A DNA stretch of 64,000 nt from Aselliscus stoliczkanus. Taxonomy: Eukaryota > Chordata > Mammalia > Chiroptera > Hipposideridae. The notes beneath the pieces were generated by a model. That model did not search any database, was not told the origin of the DNA, and saw nothing but the letters and a program-made list of their open reading frames with translations. A program made the translations under genes and the position numbers. This document shows, piece by piece, positions 1 to 12,329 of this stretch; within the stretch, counting starts at the first letter, position 1, and the number at the start of each line of letters is the position of its first letter. Location: assembly GCA_033961575.1 (NCBI GenBank), contig CM066731.1, forward strand, positions 83,845,501 through 83,909,500, written 5' to 3'.

Positions 1-2990
1 TATCGCAACATAAGGGACCCTTATTCATTTTCCTTCTTTGGAACTGGTCTTTTCTTCTTTAACTAAAACCAAAGCCTTAACCTTTCCATTTAAATACATC
101 TTTGAAATGTTTTAAACATTTTTAGATGTTATTATCAAAACCACTCATACCAAAACTTGGAAATGAGGACTCCTATTTCTGGAACAAATATACCATATGA
201 CCTTCACCAATTTTCTAAACTTCTCTGGCCACCACTTTTTACATTTGTGAAACAGAAAAAAGTGTCCCGAATAGAGATTGAGGTATTGGAGCATTGGGAC
301 CCCGCCTTTTAATCTTCCGTATGTTACCATATAGAGCTCCGTCTCGCGCTCTGCCCACGCAGATGCTCAGGAAATGCTTGCTAACTGAAGATTTTTATGA
401 TCCCTGATAGAAAGACAGCATAAATGGAAAACACAGTTTTCCCCTTGCCCTAAGTTACCCAGGAGCATCATTCTTATTCAGAGATAACTACATTTCAGAA
501 TGTGGGTCTCATAAAACACACAGTTTAATGAAGCCATCTGGGAAGATGACCGTCGTATAAATGCAAGATATTGATATTATCTAGCTACTTGGGGAAATGC
601 CATGTAAATGAAGGTACAGCCCAGCTCCATAATTCAAATCAAGTATTGATGTACAAGGTCTTTAGATAATAGACTTTGAAGATTGATATATCTCACAAAT
701 CTGAGGCTACTTTTCTCCCCTCCTTATAATTTTGCTATATTTGCAGTAAGATTTTATTTTAAGTTTTGGAAAACATTTTTTTTTTTTAAACAGGAATCTA
801 TCAGTGTCAACTGGGAGCCTTGCAACAGAAATTTTTATATCTGTCTTTATGGGATTTTTTAGCTGCTTTTCTTTTGAAGCAAGAAATGAGGCAAACAACA
901 GAGGCATTTCTTTCCTGCTCCAATAATTATGCAGAATGTTGTTCAGTTATTCAGCATCCCAAATGACCCAGCTGCTTTCTTTTCTTTGTGATCCTTCTAG
1001 CAGGAAGGTGTGTTCTACTCCTGATATTATCCTGAAGACTTTTCTGGATGAAGCTATTCAATCTGTATTCCTTTTTAAGCAATGTTACCTCCTTTCTCTG
1101 AGAGACAATTGCTGAAACAATACCAAGTTCAGTCATGCCAGTAATCACAAAATGAGCATACAGCGAGCTTTGGCACTCTCAGTCTCTTATGTGGTCAGGG
1201 AGAGGATAGAGAATTTCTTCAACACTTACAATTCTGCCCTACTACCTCTGCTGAGGGAGTACCCTTAGCACTGAGGCAGCAGCTGCCCTACTGTGTAAAC
1301 CAGAGTTCCTCTGGGCTCTTCCCAGTCTCTGCAGGGAAAACGGATCCAGTTTTGTACCCACTTTCCAGAAATGTTGAGTCCATTTGGTCCTGGCTGTCCC
1401 CAACATCCCTTCTTACCACACACTCACCAAATAATACAAAAATGTAGTCAAGCACAACACTCCTCCCAGAGGTGGTGGGGTTCATGAGCATTGTCATGAG
1501 CATTAGATGTGGGAGTGTGTGTTGTGGGTGGCTGGTCCCTCGGGCCACACAGAGTGCTCATCCAGAGGAAGTGCATGGCGGGTGTGGGGGGATTGAGCAG
1601 GCAGGTTATTCTCTATGCTTTGACTGGCTAATGACTGGGGTGGGATAGATAGGAAGCTGGCAATATTACCTTGATCTTGATCTTGAATCCTTTCCATAGC
1701 CACCGAAGAAACTCCTTCTCCCATTGCTCATCTTCTTGCATCCCTAAGTCACAGCCTAAAAGCAAGTGTGCCCAGAGCTGAGGGCAGGACACACTTGCAT
1801 GCCCTGTATCCCAGGGACAAATTTGCATACTCACAAGCAGGGTAGGAAGAATCTGTAAGTCCCTTTTTCCCTTGGACTCTGCTGGGCATTGTTACTCCCC
1901 CCTCCCTGATGGAAAAAGTATATTCTGAGCTTCAGCCTAGTCAGGCTGATGGGAGGTTTAGCATCTTGGAAGCCATATAAGCCAGCTCATTTAGTGAATG
2001 CTATGAGCCAGATAGTGCACTAGGCAGGGTTGCACAAGAAGGAAGAAAACCCAGGTTGTGCCTTCAGAGAGTTCTCAGTATAGGAGAGAGCTCATAATAA
2101 ATTTGTCTACATGGATCTGTTAAAATTTTCAACATTATTCTCAGTTTTAAGAGTCTCCCAATGTATTTTTCATGTTGCAAAATATGAAGCTGAACCACAA
2201 AGGTGATGACAAAAATAGTCTGAACATCCCAAGGGATTGGAATTCTGTCTACAGAGATAGCAAGTAGAGAAGCCACCCCTTCCAAGTAGCTAATGGTAAC
2301 ATATCAACAACTAGTATGTATAGAAAACAGCAGATTTGCTGCAAATAAAAAACATACTGGGAAAAGCCTTTTCAATTTCTCATAAAACATTAGGCAATTA
2401 TGGAAGTAAACATTTATTTTAAAAAGCAAAATTGGTCTTTTACATAACAACATGCTTTCTTAGCATTGAGAGATAGGGTACCACAATATGAGAAGACAAG
2501 TAACAATGACACAACCTTTTCCTTGAGTCGCAATATTGGTGAGATGATGTTTTGAACATGAAAAAATTAAAGGGATATTAATTCACACTGTAAAATAGTT
2601 TTAAAACCCTTTGTCTGACATCTGAAGATTCTATGCAAGAAAAAGATGTATAACCATAACCAGGAGGTAAAAAATTGGGTTTAGAGGATTTTAGTAGTTA
2701 ATGGGGTGACGGTGAGGGGCACAGTGACAAAGGACTTGAGGTTAGGAACCTGGGAAGAGCTGGCAAACTTTTTCTGTGCAAACAAAAAGCAAAATCCTTT
2801 CTAATGATTGTTCCCAAGTGATTTTCTGTAAGCATCAAAAGTACAAGACCAATAGGGTTCATACTCTGTCATTACAGTGTTTGGGAAATTTTGAGTCAAA
2901 TATAGATTTGTTTTTAAAAATATTAATATGAAATAAAAATTGTTTTTCTGATTATTTTTTCTTCAAAGCAAAAAATTCAGACTCTATAGA
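1..2990. other. Intergenic, no gene recognised
   Basis: All reading frames here are short (at most 86 codons) and none resembles a known protein. There is no CpG island and no credible splice-bounded coding block. A stretch near 1990-2100 resembles the 3' part of an ancient L2 LINE. The rest is unique or too diverged for me to name. Confidence 0.6.
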
Positions 2991-2999
2991 AAACAATAA

Positions 3000-3215
3000 A
3001 GAGAAAAGCCAAAAAAAAAATCACATATAATCCTATTACACAGACATAATCAATACTAGCATTGTGATGTATACTCTTCTAAACACTTTTCTGTGCATGT
3101 ATACATACATGTTAACATACACCTTTTTATAAAAGTGAAATCATAGTAGCCATACTGCTTTTCAATTTTTTACTTAATAATATTTCATTTTGCACCTCAG
3201 TAAATATAGGTTTAA
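3000..3215 (-). mobile_element. Old L1-type fragment, left part
   Basis: The AT-rich text resembles the reverse complement of the 3' region of old mammalian L1 elements. The similarity resumes at about 3660-3815 with the wording of a 'first-strand' L1 tail (aggttgcttccaatttttc). The two parts appear to be one old fragment split by the LTR at 3221-3654. Family assignment is from memory of the pattern, not from an alignment. Confidence 0.4.
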
Positions 3216-3220
3216 ATTAC

Positions 3221-3654
3221 TACAGTGAGTTGAGCAGTGTTCTCCCAAAATTCATGTTCACCTGAGGATGTGACCTTATTGGGAAATAGCATCTTTGAAA
3301 TTTAAGATTCTACAGATGAAATCATACTGCATGTAGGGTGGGCCATAAATTTAATGATTGGTGACCTTATAAGAAAATGAGAGGATGATTTGGGCATGGA
3401 GAGAGACAGAAAGTGTGATGTGAAGATGAGACAGAGACTGAAGTGATGCTGCGACAAGCCAAGGAACATGGAGTGACAACCAGAAGCTGGAGAACGTGAG
3501 AAAGGATTCTCCCCTTGAGCCTTCAGAGAGTGTGGCCCTGCTGACACTTTGGTTTTGGACCTCTGGCCGACAGAACAATGAGAGAATAAATTCCTATTGT
3601 TTTAAGCCACGAAGTGTGTGGTAATTCGTTATAGCAGCCTAGGAAACCAATACA
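3221..3654 (+). mobile_element. Solo LTR, ERVL-MaLR (MLT1-like)
   Basis: A block of about 430 bp has the typical MaLR LTR sequence order. It has an early 'attcatgttcacctgagga / tgtgaccttattgggaaata' segment, a 'gggtggccataaatttaatg / gtgaccttataagaa' segment, and a purine-rich centre. A 'ctggcc.acagaacaatgagagaataaa' region follows, and the end is a 'gttttaagccac...gtggtaattcgttatagcagcc' segment. No internal gag or pol sequence flanks it, so it is a solo LTR. It interrupts an older L1-type fragment and is heavily diverged. Confidence 0.75.
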
Positions 3655-3659
3655 AGTAG

Positions 3660-3815
3660 CATTTATATTGGCTGCAGAGCATTTATTGTGTTCCATTCCA
3701 AGTGGATCTACCATAGGAAATGGAATACAATGATGGACGTTGTTGATGGGCATTTAGGTTGCTTCCAATTTTTCACTATTGTAGACAACACTGCAATGGA
3801 CATCTTTGTCCAGGC
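3660..3815 (-). mobile_element. Old L1-type fragment, right part
   Basis: This continues the fragment at 3000-3215 on the far side of the LTR. It includes the 'gggcatttaggttgcttccaattttt' and 'aacactgcaatggacatctttgt' style text found on the antisense strand of old L1 tails. Confidence 0.45.
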
Positions 3816-3834
3816 AACTTTATGCCCTTTTATG

Positions 3835-4015
3835 TGGAAAGAATATAGCCTAATTGTTAAGAGCTTGGGTTCCAAAGCCAAAGTCAGACTGCCTGGATCC
3901 GAATTTTGACTTCATCTCCTACTAGCCATTACCCTGAATATTAACTTAACTAAAGACACTCTACTATGTGGAAAGATTATTTTGCAGTGTCTAACCGTAA
4001 GTACTAAATAAATGT
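3835..4015 (+). mobile_element. MIR SINE
   Basis: A core resembling MIR is visible: 'aattgttaagagcttgggttccaaagcc...gactgcctggatccgaattttgac' followed by a diverged tail ending 'taagtactaaataaatgttg'. MIR is a tRNA-derived SINE family shared by all mammals. Confidence 0.7.
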
Positions 4016-4279
4016 TGTCTCTTTATGATAAATGATCAGAGATAAATAATTCTCTTTAGATCAAAGAAGAGATAGCTACTTTTTCAAATATCAAATGCAA
4101 TTATAAAAGGCTTAGGAATAAATCTAATAAGCATCAGAGTTCACTTTTGTTCACAGGCATACACATTTTCATAGACAAAGTATAATGCGAAAGGTTATGA
4201 ATACTTAATTTCTAACATCTTTAACAAAACAAAGGAAGTCAATTAGTAATTTATTAAGCAATTGTTAATTGTTCAACAT

Positions 4280-4490
4280 GATGGCATTCAAGTCAGACTA
4301 TATTTAATTTCAACCCTGGTTCTGCCACCTTTTAATCGGGGGAAATTACTAAATTTCTGTGCTCCTCAGTTTTTCAATTATATACTGAGATAGTTACCCC
4401 AATCTCATTAAGACTATTATAATAATTAACTGAGGTACATTATACAAAATGCCTAGCACAGAACCTGGAACATAAGAGCCATAAAATAGT
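4280..4490 (+). mobile_element. MIR SINE
   Basis: The order is MIR-like. It starts 'ttcaaccctggttctgccacc', continues through 'ctcctcagtttttcaattatat' in place of the usual cctcagtttcctcatctgt, and ends 'tgcctagcacagaacctggaacataa'. Confidence 0.75.
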
Positions 4491-4499
4491 GTGTTATTT

Positions 4500-5145
4500 T
4501 TACTAAAAAAAAAAATTAATGTTTAAGAAAATGCTAAGGAATAGCCTATTGAATAAAGATGATCAAACTTAGATATCTGCAATCACTTCATAGATGAATA
4601 ATGAATATAGGGAGTCTAGGAAGCTTTTTGATCTTGCACCCCATAAGTAAAAAGAAAGTTTGCACCATGCACCCTCAATATATGTATATTTGTTTATAAA
4701 TTATAAATATGTATAATGATATTCATATGTACATTATAAAACTCAAAAATAGAAATTTTAAAGGGATGAAATAAAATTTTTAAAGCTCTGACATTTCCTT
4801 CCCGCTCTTGTGGATTATCTTGGATATTCTCCAGCCTGGGTTCACAGACTCTACGTTCAAGATCCCTGATGATACAATGCTCTCAAATATAAGCAGGCAT
4901 AGCGATGGGATGGGCTCAAGGATTTGTGATTATTGAAAGTACATGGAACTCACCAGCAAGTATTTCTGGAAGATGTGAATGCCTGTCTGTCTGGTACACA
5001 CCCACTTGCTTATTTTTCAAGATTTGGGTGTAAGGCTATCCCGAGCATGAAACTGGCATTTCTAGGTAGAACTGACAAGTGCTTCCCTTGGATTTTCCTA
5101 GCCTTATGCAGATATCTAGAACAGCATCTGTAACATTTGATTGCA
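4500..5145. other. Intergenic, nothing recognised
   Basis: AT-rich unique sequence with only short frames. I see no repeat or gene I can name. Confidence 0.5.
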
Positions 5146-5149
5146 TTTA

Positions 5150-5275
5150 TTAGTTTCTGTGTCTCTCTCCTTATCTTGACTGTCAGCTTCTCAAAGGCAG
5201 GGATTTTGTCTTATTCTTCATTGGTTTGTTAATACTTGTTGTATAGTAGGTCCTTAATAAATATTTACAAAGTGA
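5150..5275 (+). mobile_element. L2 LINE 3' end
   Basis: The sequence follows the L2 3' end pattern: 'gactgtcagcttctcaaaggcagggattttgtctt' followed by 'gtatagtaggtccttaataaatattta'. Confidence 0.65.
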
Positions 5276-5289
5276 AGGAGCTGACAAAA

Positions 5290-6005
5290 CTGGATAGCAA
5301 TACAGTACATAAAAACTAGGATATCCCAGAAGCACATAGAAGAAAAAAATGCTAAGAAATGCTAATGAGAGCCTCTTTAACATAGAATTATGTTTAATTA
5401 GATTATAAAGTCTGACTTGTTTGCAGCAGATTTCCCAGAATTTCCCAGTGAACTCTCCAGATACTGCAACGGAATTCTTGGTTGCTTCGCTCGTCTGCAC
5501 AGCTCTTCCTCTGCTCTACAGAGGAGGCAAGTTAGGCCTGGATGGGGATATTTATGTACTTGCTAATCATAAGTTTGTTTTCCCTCTAAGCTCAGTTCTG
5601 CCTGCCAAGAATAGCTCAGGATGACAATCATTTTCATGCTTTCAGTCAGACAAAGGCTCCAGAAGGACATGGAAGAAGGGAACAAAGCCAGGAGTTTAGC
5701 ATCAACAACAAGGAAAAAGAAGAAAATAACTTTAAATATCCTGCTCTTCATTTGTTGCTATCCCTTCTCAGCATTTTGGGACTTCTTTTCACCTTCACTG
5801 AGCATTGTGAGTAGGCTGGAATTGGTAGACTTTAAACAGTTACAATAAATGAGAGGCTGCCATTCTAACTTATACTTCCATCCCTCCAGAGTCATTTGAG
5901 TTTTTAAATATCTCTCTCATCACCCCTTCCCCCTTGTCTTTCATGTTAACTTGAAGCCACATCTAGGAATTGTTAACAAATTTATTTCCACCACTGTTTC
6001 CCTAA
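5290..6005. other. Intergenic, nothing recognised
   Basis: No coding similarity. A TTCCCAGAA palindromic STAT-type motif lies at 5432-5440 and a second TTTCCCAG follows immediately. The motif is short enough to occur by chance. Confidence 0.4.
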
Positions 6006-6009
6006 AGCA

Positions 6010-6265
6010 TTGTTTTCCACAGTGGGTTCTAGGCAATGTTCATATGTTCATAGATATTCCATGAAAAAAAGGTTCTGTGGTTCAATGTTTGGGAAATTTA
6101 TGGTTATACAAATTTCTTTACAACAGGTCTTCTCATATCCTTTAATTGTCCAATGTACCTGGTCAATCTCCAAGAGGAGGCATAGTTTGCACCACAGGAC
6201 TCTCTTTTTCTAGAATAATCCGGCCAGACGAGTGTTCTGATTAACACACTTTAAGAAATGCCACC
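6010..6265 (+). mobile_element. Possible hAT-type MER fragment
   Basis: The text 'ttttccacagtgggttctagg...gttcatagatattccatgaaaaaaaggttctgtgg' resembles a common non-autonomous hAT family in mammals, but the ends are not clean. The assignment is tentative. Confidence 0.35.
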
Positions 6266-6845
6266 CTTTTGACTTAGGGTTTGGCTTCAACTAGGAACTC
6301 TTCACCTGAGACACAGACATTCAGAATTACCTTGGTCATTTGGATTGGCATGTGGCTCTTGACAACACAGAGACAATACCGCAAAGAACTTTCCCAAACA
6401 CACATACAACGAATTTCATTCTTCCTGTGGGCAGACATTGCTGTAGCTGGAGCTTGAAATGCCAGGCCTGCATAAAGAGATAGGGTAGAAAAATAGCCTG
6501 ACGTGAGGGCAAAAGGACCTCAACTGGGCACACTGATTTTAGGAATATGCATCTCAGGACCTAATTTGTGCATTTAATCTCTCAGCAATTGCTCGTCAAA
6601 AGAGGAATGCCTTTCCCTCTTGAGGTGCTTTCAGAGGAGCCCTTTGTTTCTATTTTTACACCCACTCACCCCCACACAGAGCTTTCCCATTATATAGTTT
6701 TTGTTTACTCTGGTCCCACCAAGAATATCACCTCTCTATCTCATTCCTCCATAGTCTTGCTCCTGCTCCTGCATGAATACTTCCTTCCCTCCCACTGCAA
6801 TCCTCCCTTATTTCTCTGAATACCCACACTACTTAATGTCTATAT

Positions 6846-7071
6846 CAGAGGTCAGCAAAACCCGTGGTCCTCCATCCAAATCCAGCCTGCTATCTATTTT
6901 TGTAAATACAATTGTATCGGAACACAGCCACACATGTTCATTTATGTATTGTCTACAGCTGCTTTCTGTCCACAAGGGCAAAACTGAGTAGTTCAGCCAG
7001 AGACCATATAACATGCAAGCCTAATATAATTACTATCTGTCCATTACAGAAAAATTTGCCTCACTCTGGTC
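6846..7071 (+). mobile_element. hAT-Charlie-type non-autonomous element
   Basis: The copy starts 'cagaggtcagcaaaacc' and ends 'tgcctcactctggtc'. Between these is 'ccaaatccagcctgctatc...tttttgtaaatacaattgtatcggaacacagccacacatgttcat...gtattgtctacagctgctttc'. This is the recognisable body of an abundant mammalian hAT MITE family (MER58-like). It is about 220 bp and old. Confidence 0.75.
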
Positions 7072-7119
7072 AATACCATTTCTTTAGTACTTATCAGATG
7101 TAGACTTCCTTCATGTTGT

Positions 7120-7250
7120 GATTCATACTTTGATGTTTTATATGTCTTCTCAATCAGTGTTAAGCCCCCCGAGGGCAGGGTCTATGACTTGTACCTTTTT
7201 TGACTAGTTTATAAAAACTATCAAAATAGGTTATCAATAAACATTAGCTA
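7120..7250 (+). mobile_element. L2 LINE 3' fragment
   Basis: 'gttaagccccccgagggcagggtctatgacttgtacc' matches the L2 3' pattern 'ctccatgagggcagggactttgtct'. Strongly diverged. Confidence 0.5.
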
Positions 7251-7269
7251 ATCATCTATTTTCTTACTG

Positions 7270-9025
7270 ATTTTTTTTTTGAAAAGCACAATTTACCCAA
7301 ATTCTCCATAAAATGTTTCTGGTACCAAAAAAGGAGAGAGTAAAATGATATCATGTTATTTTCATGCCCCCTCATCCCATGGTTTGCCATGGGAATTGGG
7401 GCACAGACTGTTTAAATTGGCTCTCTTTGATTTTTTTCTGAAAGTAAAATAAACCTCCAAGGGACATTCATGTATTTCTTCCAGGTAGCCTAGACAATAT
7501 TACCCTTCCTATATGCAAATTATATAACATTAATACTTTCCTCATCTACCATATACTGATTCCAACTACCCCTAAAACAGTTGCAAAACACACACTCACA
7601 CACCTATTGAAGGGCTCTGTAAATACTAGCAGACAATGTGGACTAGCAAAACTTGACCAATATGGTTCTCTGCTGGCCATCGTGCTCATCTTCCTAAGGG
7701 CCACTTGGTGGAATGAGTGGCCTGGCTGAGACCTTTGGCTGCAGGGCTGCTCTGCAATGGCCTGAGCTTTAATACTGGAGCTTGCCCACATAAACAAGCC
7801 TCTGACGGATCAGGCTGGAAAGACAAGAAGCTCTTTGCACAGCCATGTTATCTGTCTGAAGACTTCGCCAACTAACATTTGTGAGGGCAGATGAAAATCT
7901 TAAGCTGAAAGTGATGAAAGAAGCCTTGTGACAAAAGCCCACGAGGAAATCGTCCTCATTATTAGTAGCTTTTATACACTCTGTTGGGGTTAAATCGTCT
8001 CCTCAAAATGCTTATTTTGTTTGTTCTGTGCCAAGAAGTGGTTCCTCATGCTGCGTGCCTGGTTGACACACACATCTGTATTTCTTCTCATGACTCCGAG
8101 TGGTTGTATGTGCGAAGCTCAATGTTTAGTTTGTGTAAATTCACCTACAATTTGTTCTCTACCCACAAATACAATTCCCTGAAAAAAGGAAAGGAAACAG
8201 TCTCAGAGCTCTCTGCAGCGGCTCTCCAGCTCTACCACTTCCACTCAGGCGAACTTGGCTTGGTCTCTGAATAAATGTGAGGACTGCCTTGGGGTTAACT
8301 GTGATGTGCTTTTCCCCTGGTCTGGACCTGGTTGGTGGCCCAAGCAGAAAGAGTCTGATTTTTCTATTGTGAAACGGCAGCAGCAGATAAGTTTGAATCT
8401 ATAGAAAGTAGCCTTTTTATAATATAACAATTTTTTGTAGTTATAATTTTCACGGTGTCTACTGGTTGAGAGGTGCTAGAACTTATTCATAGAATTTACA
8501 CTCTAGTAGTTTGATAAATATATAACATGTTGAAAAGGAGTCTCATGGAAAAGTAAACATTATTCATCAGGGCTTTAGTTTCTCTTACAGTTTGCTTTCA
8601 GCTGAGCAATCTTATAAGTTGCTTGTTTGATTTTTATTTATATTTCATTATTTGGCTTTCTTTCTAGATCCTTTACCTAATCGAACCCACATAAGAATAG
8701 TGCTTAAGCAGCCCTAAATATGGCGTAGGGGGAAATGTGTATATCCTTTTCTTTATACTACCTTTTGTTCAGATACTGAGGGCTAGGGAAAGCAAAATGT
8801 GGTGAGGTGCTATTTTATAGCATGTTTAACGCTTATCAGTAATTTTTTCCCTCTGACCTTCTGCCTCAGACAATTAATTTTGTTGAACTGCTCACACACT
8901 AGAAGAACATTAGGGGGAAAAATAATGTTAGTGCTAGTGAATATAATCTTGGAAGAAAAGCTGTGCAATTATTCAAAGACCTAATCTTATCTCTTGTTTC
9001 ATTTTTATATCACAAGTCTACATTT
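7270..9025. other. Intergenic, nothing recognised
   Basis: There are several frames of 60-96 codons, but none has recognisable protein similarity or splice context. I cannot name any repeat in this stretch. Confidence 0.5.
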
Positions 9026-9029
9026 AAAA

Positions 9030-9420
9030 GTATTAGATATACTGTTCTGCTGTCCCACACCTTCAAACCCCAGTAAATAAACGCTGCTAAGTGCCACCAG
9101 GAGTGAAAGAGCTTGTAATGGGAAGTGTGAGGAGATGTGTGCTCCATTCATCATTCTGTTCAGTCCAATATTGAGGCTCTTGTTATCAGCACGATTCGTG
9201 GCAGTGTCATCGCGGCTGGCATAAATCTTCTGTCAGTGTGGGTCGGACTGATGCCCTATTAAAACCCTGCTTTCAGCTAATCACAAAATGACCTTTCGAT
9301 GTCTTTAATTAACCTCTGACCCGATCCATGCCAATGTCTTGTTGGTAGGTAAATCTATGGCATGACATTTGCTTATGACACTACATTTGTCTTGGTTTAA
9401 TCATCGTACCTTTCAGATTA
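9030..9420. other. Candidate conserved non-coding element
   Basis: The block is repeat-free and has no open frame of note. It is rich in homeodomain-like TAAT/ATTA cores (cagctaatcac, tttaattaacc, ggtttaatcat) and keeps several CpGs (cacgattcg, catcgcgg, gggtcggactg) that the surroundings have lost. These traits suggest constraint rather than prove it. Confidence 0.35.
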
Positions 9421-9747
9421 TGGCTTGAATGAAATACAGTTGGGATCCCTGCTAATAGTTGGATTAATTTTTAAAAGGTTAGAACATAATATTTTCCTCT
9501 GAGCTCCCAGTGATATCTTTGCAGACATTTCCCCCTGGGGAGTTGGGGCTCCCCCATTAAAGTAAATTCAGGTGAGCCTTCAATTTCACCAATAATGTCA
9601 TCTTTTCTATCCAAAGTTATTCCTTTTGAATGGCTGGGGAGCCAGAGGCATTCTAGATCCTACAGATGACCAGAAGACAAAATATTTAAAATATGATCTA
9701 TCTTCACTTGTCCGAGACAATAGAATGCTGCATTGGCAAGGGATTAA

Positions 9748-9792
9748 AAGAAAGAAAAAAGGAAAAGAGGGAGGGAGGGAGGGAGAGAAGGA
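9748..9792 (+). repeat. Purine (GGGA/GAAA) low-complexity tract
   Basis: An imperfect run of GAAA then GGGA units (gagggagggagggagggaga). Simple repeat inside unique sequence. Confidence 0.8.
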
Positions 9793-9986
9793 AGACTTTC
9801 ATCTCACTTTGGGAATGTGCTTTTCTACTCTAATATGTATGTGCCTCAGGTCCTGAGAGTTGTTTGAATAATAAAAATCTCATCTATATCTTATTCCTCT
9901 ACTAAGAGGAACCCTATTGGTGATCTCCTACCTGAATTAGTAACTATTACAAATGTAAAATATTTATAAAGAATTACACTTTTCTT

Positions 9987-10165
9987 TTTCTTTAATTAAA
10001 TTCATTGGGGTGACAATGGTTAGTAAAATTACAGTGGTTTCAAGTGTACAATTCTGTACTACATCATCTATATATCACATTGTGTGCTCACCACCCAGAG
10101 TCAGTTCTCCTTCCATCACCATATGTTTGATCCCCTTATCTCTCTTCTGCCACCCCACCCATTAT
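9987..10165 (-). mobile_element. Short antisense L1 3' insertion with perfect TSD
   Basis: The 17-bp direct repeat agaattacacttttctt occurs at 9970-9986 and again at 10166-10182, exactly bracketing this segment. The segment opens with a T-rich tract (the poly-A tail seen from the other strand). It then reads 'attggggtgacaatggtta...tttcaagtgtacaattctgtac', the antisense of an L1 3' UTR. It is about 180 bp and severely 5'-truncated. The perfect duplication indicates a comparatively recent insertion. Confidence 0.85.
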
Positions 10166-10599
10166 AGAATTACACTTTTCTTACATACAAATGTAGCTAT
10201 AAATTGATTGAAGTGGTTATCAATTCATTTAAATTGAGTAGGTATTTTAAGATGGCAAGTTGTGATTGACTTGTAAATCATATCATTATATGAATAAAAA
10301 TCAAAGTTTTGATCTACCTAAGATTTATCTAATTTTATACTCAATCAGAAGCCCCATGAAGGGCTTAGACTAGATGATCTCTCGGGTATTTTTCAGCTAT
10401 AAAAGTCTATGGTTCAGTGTCTCAACATTACAAATTCTAGGTTTATTGAATCTGAACTCAAAAGAGTTTCCTGTCTTTAAAATAGTATTTGGAAGTTATA
10501 TGGGAAAGACTTTAGCAGTTGGAAAGTTTTCAAGTGTCCCACCTGCTTTTACCCACTTCCTTGCCTCTTCTTCCTACCTGAGCCTTTGTTGAGGATAGT

Positions 10600-10735
10600 A
10601 ATACCTACTAGTAGAATTGCTTTAAAGTTTAGAGGAAACACACATAGAGCACCTAAAACAGTGTCTTGGCATGCAGTGATGCTCAATTCACTGTGGATTC
10701 TGGTGGATCTAATAGTAACTGTAGATGTTGCCTCT
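10600..10735 (+). mobile_element. MIR 3' fragment
   Basis: 'tttagaggaaacacacatagagcacctaaaacagtgtcttggcatgcagtgatgctcaattc' follows the 3' half of MIR. Confidence 0.55.
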
Positions 10736-10784
10736 TAGATTGATGCAGTAGCCAAATCTAATTTCTTTTCTTCAAAAATTATAT

Positions 10785-11035
10785 AATTTCATGGTTAACT
10801 TCGGAGTCACTCCTGGGTTCAAATAGCAACTTCCTGGCTGTATGATCATGAGAAATTTACCTAAGCTTCCACAACTTCTCATCTATAAAATGGGAAAATA
10901 AGTACCTAATTAATGGACCTATTCAATGAGATAATGCATAAAAGGCACCATGTCTGATTTTGCTCCATATTTTATCCCTATTACCTAGCATAGTACCTGG
11001 CATATAGTAAACACTCAGTAAATACTAAGATTTAA
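10785..11035 (+). mobile_element. MIR SINE, nearly complete
   Basis: The full MIR order is visible: 'ctgggttcaaatagcaacttcctggctgtatgatcatgagaaattta', 'cttctcatctataaaatgggaaaataa', 'aatgagataatgcataaaagg', and 'catagtacctggcatatagtaaacactcagtaaatac'. Confidence 0.85.
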
Positions 11036-11094
11036 CTATTAGGTATAATTATTCTATTATTTAATTCCATATTAATATTACACATTATCTATCA

Positions 11095-11116
11095 TCACCA
11101 CCATCATCATCATCAG
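11095..11116 (+). repeat. (CAT)n/(CATCAC)n microsatellite
   Basis: Short imperfect run of trinucleotide units 'atcaccaccatcatcatcatca'. Confidence 0.7.
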
Positions 11117-11264
11117 TGAACTTGTTCTACTTTTATCATCTTCTTTGGTTTAGAATTGATAATTACATCTTTTTTTTTTTTTAAATGGGTTTTGGTTAGG
11201 TCCTAGCCTGGAGAAGTGAAGTGATGTCCACTAATGATATCATCTCTGTGCTCAATTTTTCATT

Positions 11265-11460
11265 TACTTAAGGAGTATTTACTGAGAAGCTATTATTATG
11301 TGTCAGACTCTGGGGATACGATGGAAAGCTAAAAGACACACAGTCATTTTCATGGAGCAAAGAGTTTATGAAGGAAAGACTGAGTTCATGAACACTAACA
11401 ACTAAACAACTGTATAACTTGCCAAAGACCGTAAAGGAGAGATACATGGCTCTATGAGGG
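11265..11460 (+). mobile_element. L2 LINE fragment
   Basis: 'agtatttactgagaagctattattatgtgtcagactctggggatacgatgg' is the L2 'tactatgtgccaggcactgtgctaggcgctggggata' segment. Confidence 0.6.
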
Positions 11461-12189
11461 GGCTTTGACATAGTCAGGGGAAAAGGTTGAAGTCTAAAGG
11501 AGGACTAGCAGAGGATGAAGAAGACTACCCATGTGGGAGTTTATACGCCATGTTATGAAATTTGGGATTTCTCCTAAATTGAATAGGGAGTAGGGGATAG
11601 AGCATAATGAGATTTGTGTTTCCAAAAGCTTACCTTGATGACGACATGGAGAGTGAATCAGAATGAGACAGGACATACAAGGAGATGTAAAATGTCAATG
11701 ATTCACATTACATAAAATCCCAAAGGAGTAATAGTCTGCATTGTTATTCTTTCTTTGAACCTCAGAAAAAAGTTCCATTGATGCCTTCTTTGTAGGCACT
11801 AAAAAACTAGAGGGAGAGAGACCTGCCAAAGAAGCAAACCTTTCCTTTCACTGTTAGTATCAATACTAAGGACCAAAAGGTACCACATAAGCCTGTGCAT
11901 GTACTCTCCTCTGAAACTTTTGCTGTGACCACAAGAAAATAAGGCTGTGCATGTATACTGCCTTATACTATGGGCAGTCACATGCCCTCTGATTCGGGAG
12001 TTGCATGCGTAGGCAATGATCTAGCCTCATTTAATCTCACTGGTTATTATACTGATGGGGCTAGGCTACAAATATATTTAGAGTTCTAAAACTCAGCTCT
12101 AAACCTCAATTCCAACAGGGACAGAAGAAAGAAAAACACCTCTAGCTAGAGAGTTCTCATGGCAACTAACTTCTGAAAGAGGTAAAGTG

Positions 12190-12290
12190 GCTCCTTTATT
12201 CATATTTTCATTATTCAATATTTCTGCAAATATTTATTCAACTCTTATTATGTACTAGGTACCTCCTACATATTAAATGGGGGAACTAAG
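12190..12290 (+). mobile_element. L2 LINE fragment
   Basis: 'caaatatttattcaactcttattatgtactaggtacctcc' is a typical L2 3' segment. Confidence 0.5.
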
Positions 12291-12329
12291 CCCAGACTTG
12301 AGGGGGGTATCTGCTATGTCATGTGATTT

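Noticed and set aside
5432..5440. STAT-type TTCCCAGAA palindrome
   Set aside because: The nine-base motif is expected by chance several times in 64 kb, and no surrounding conservation can be shown.
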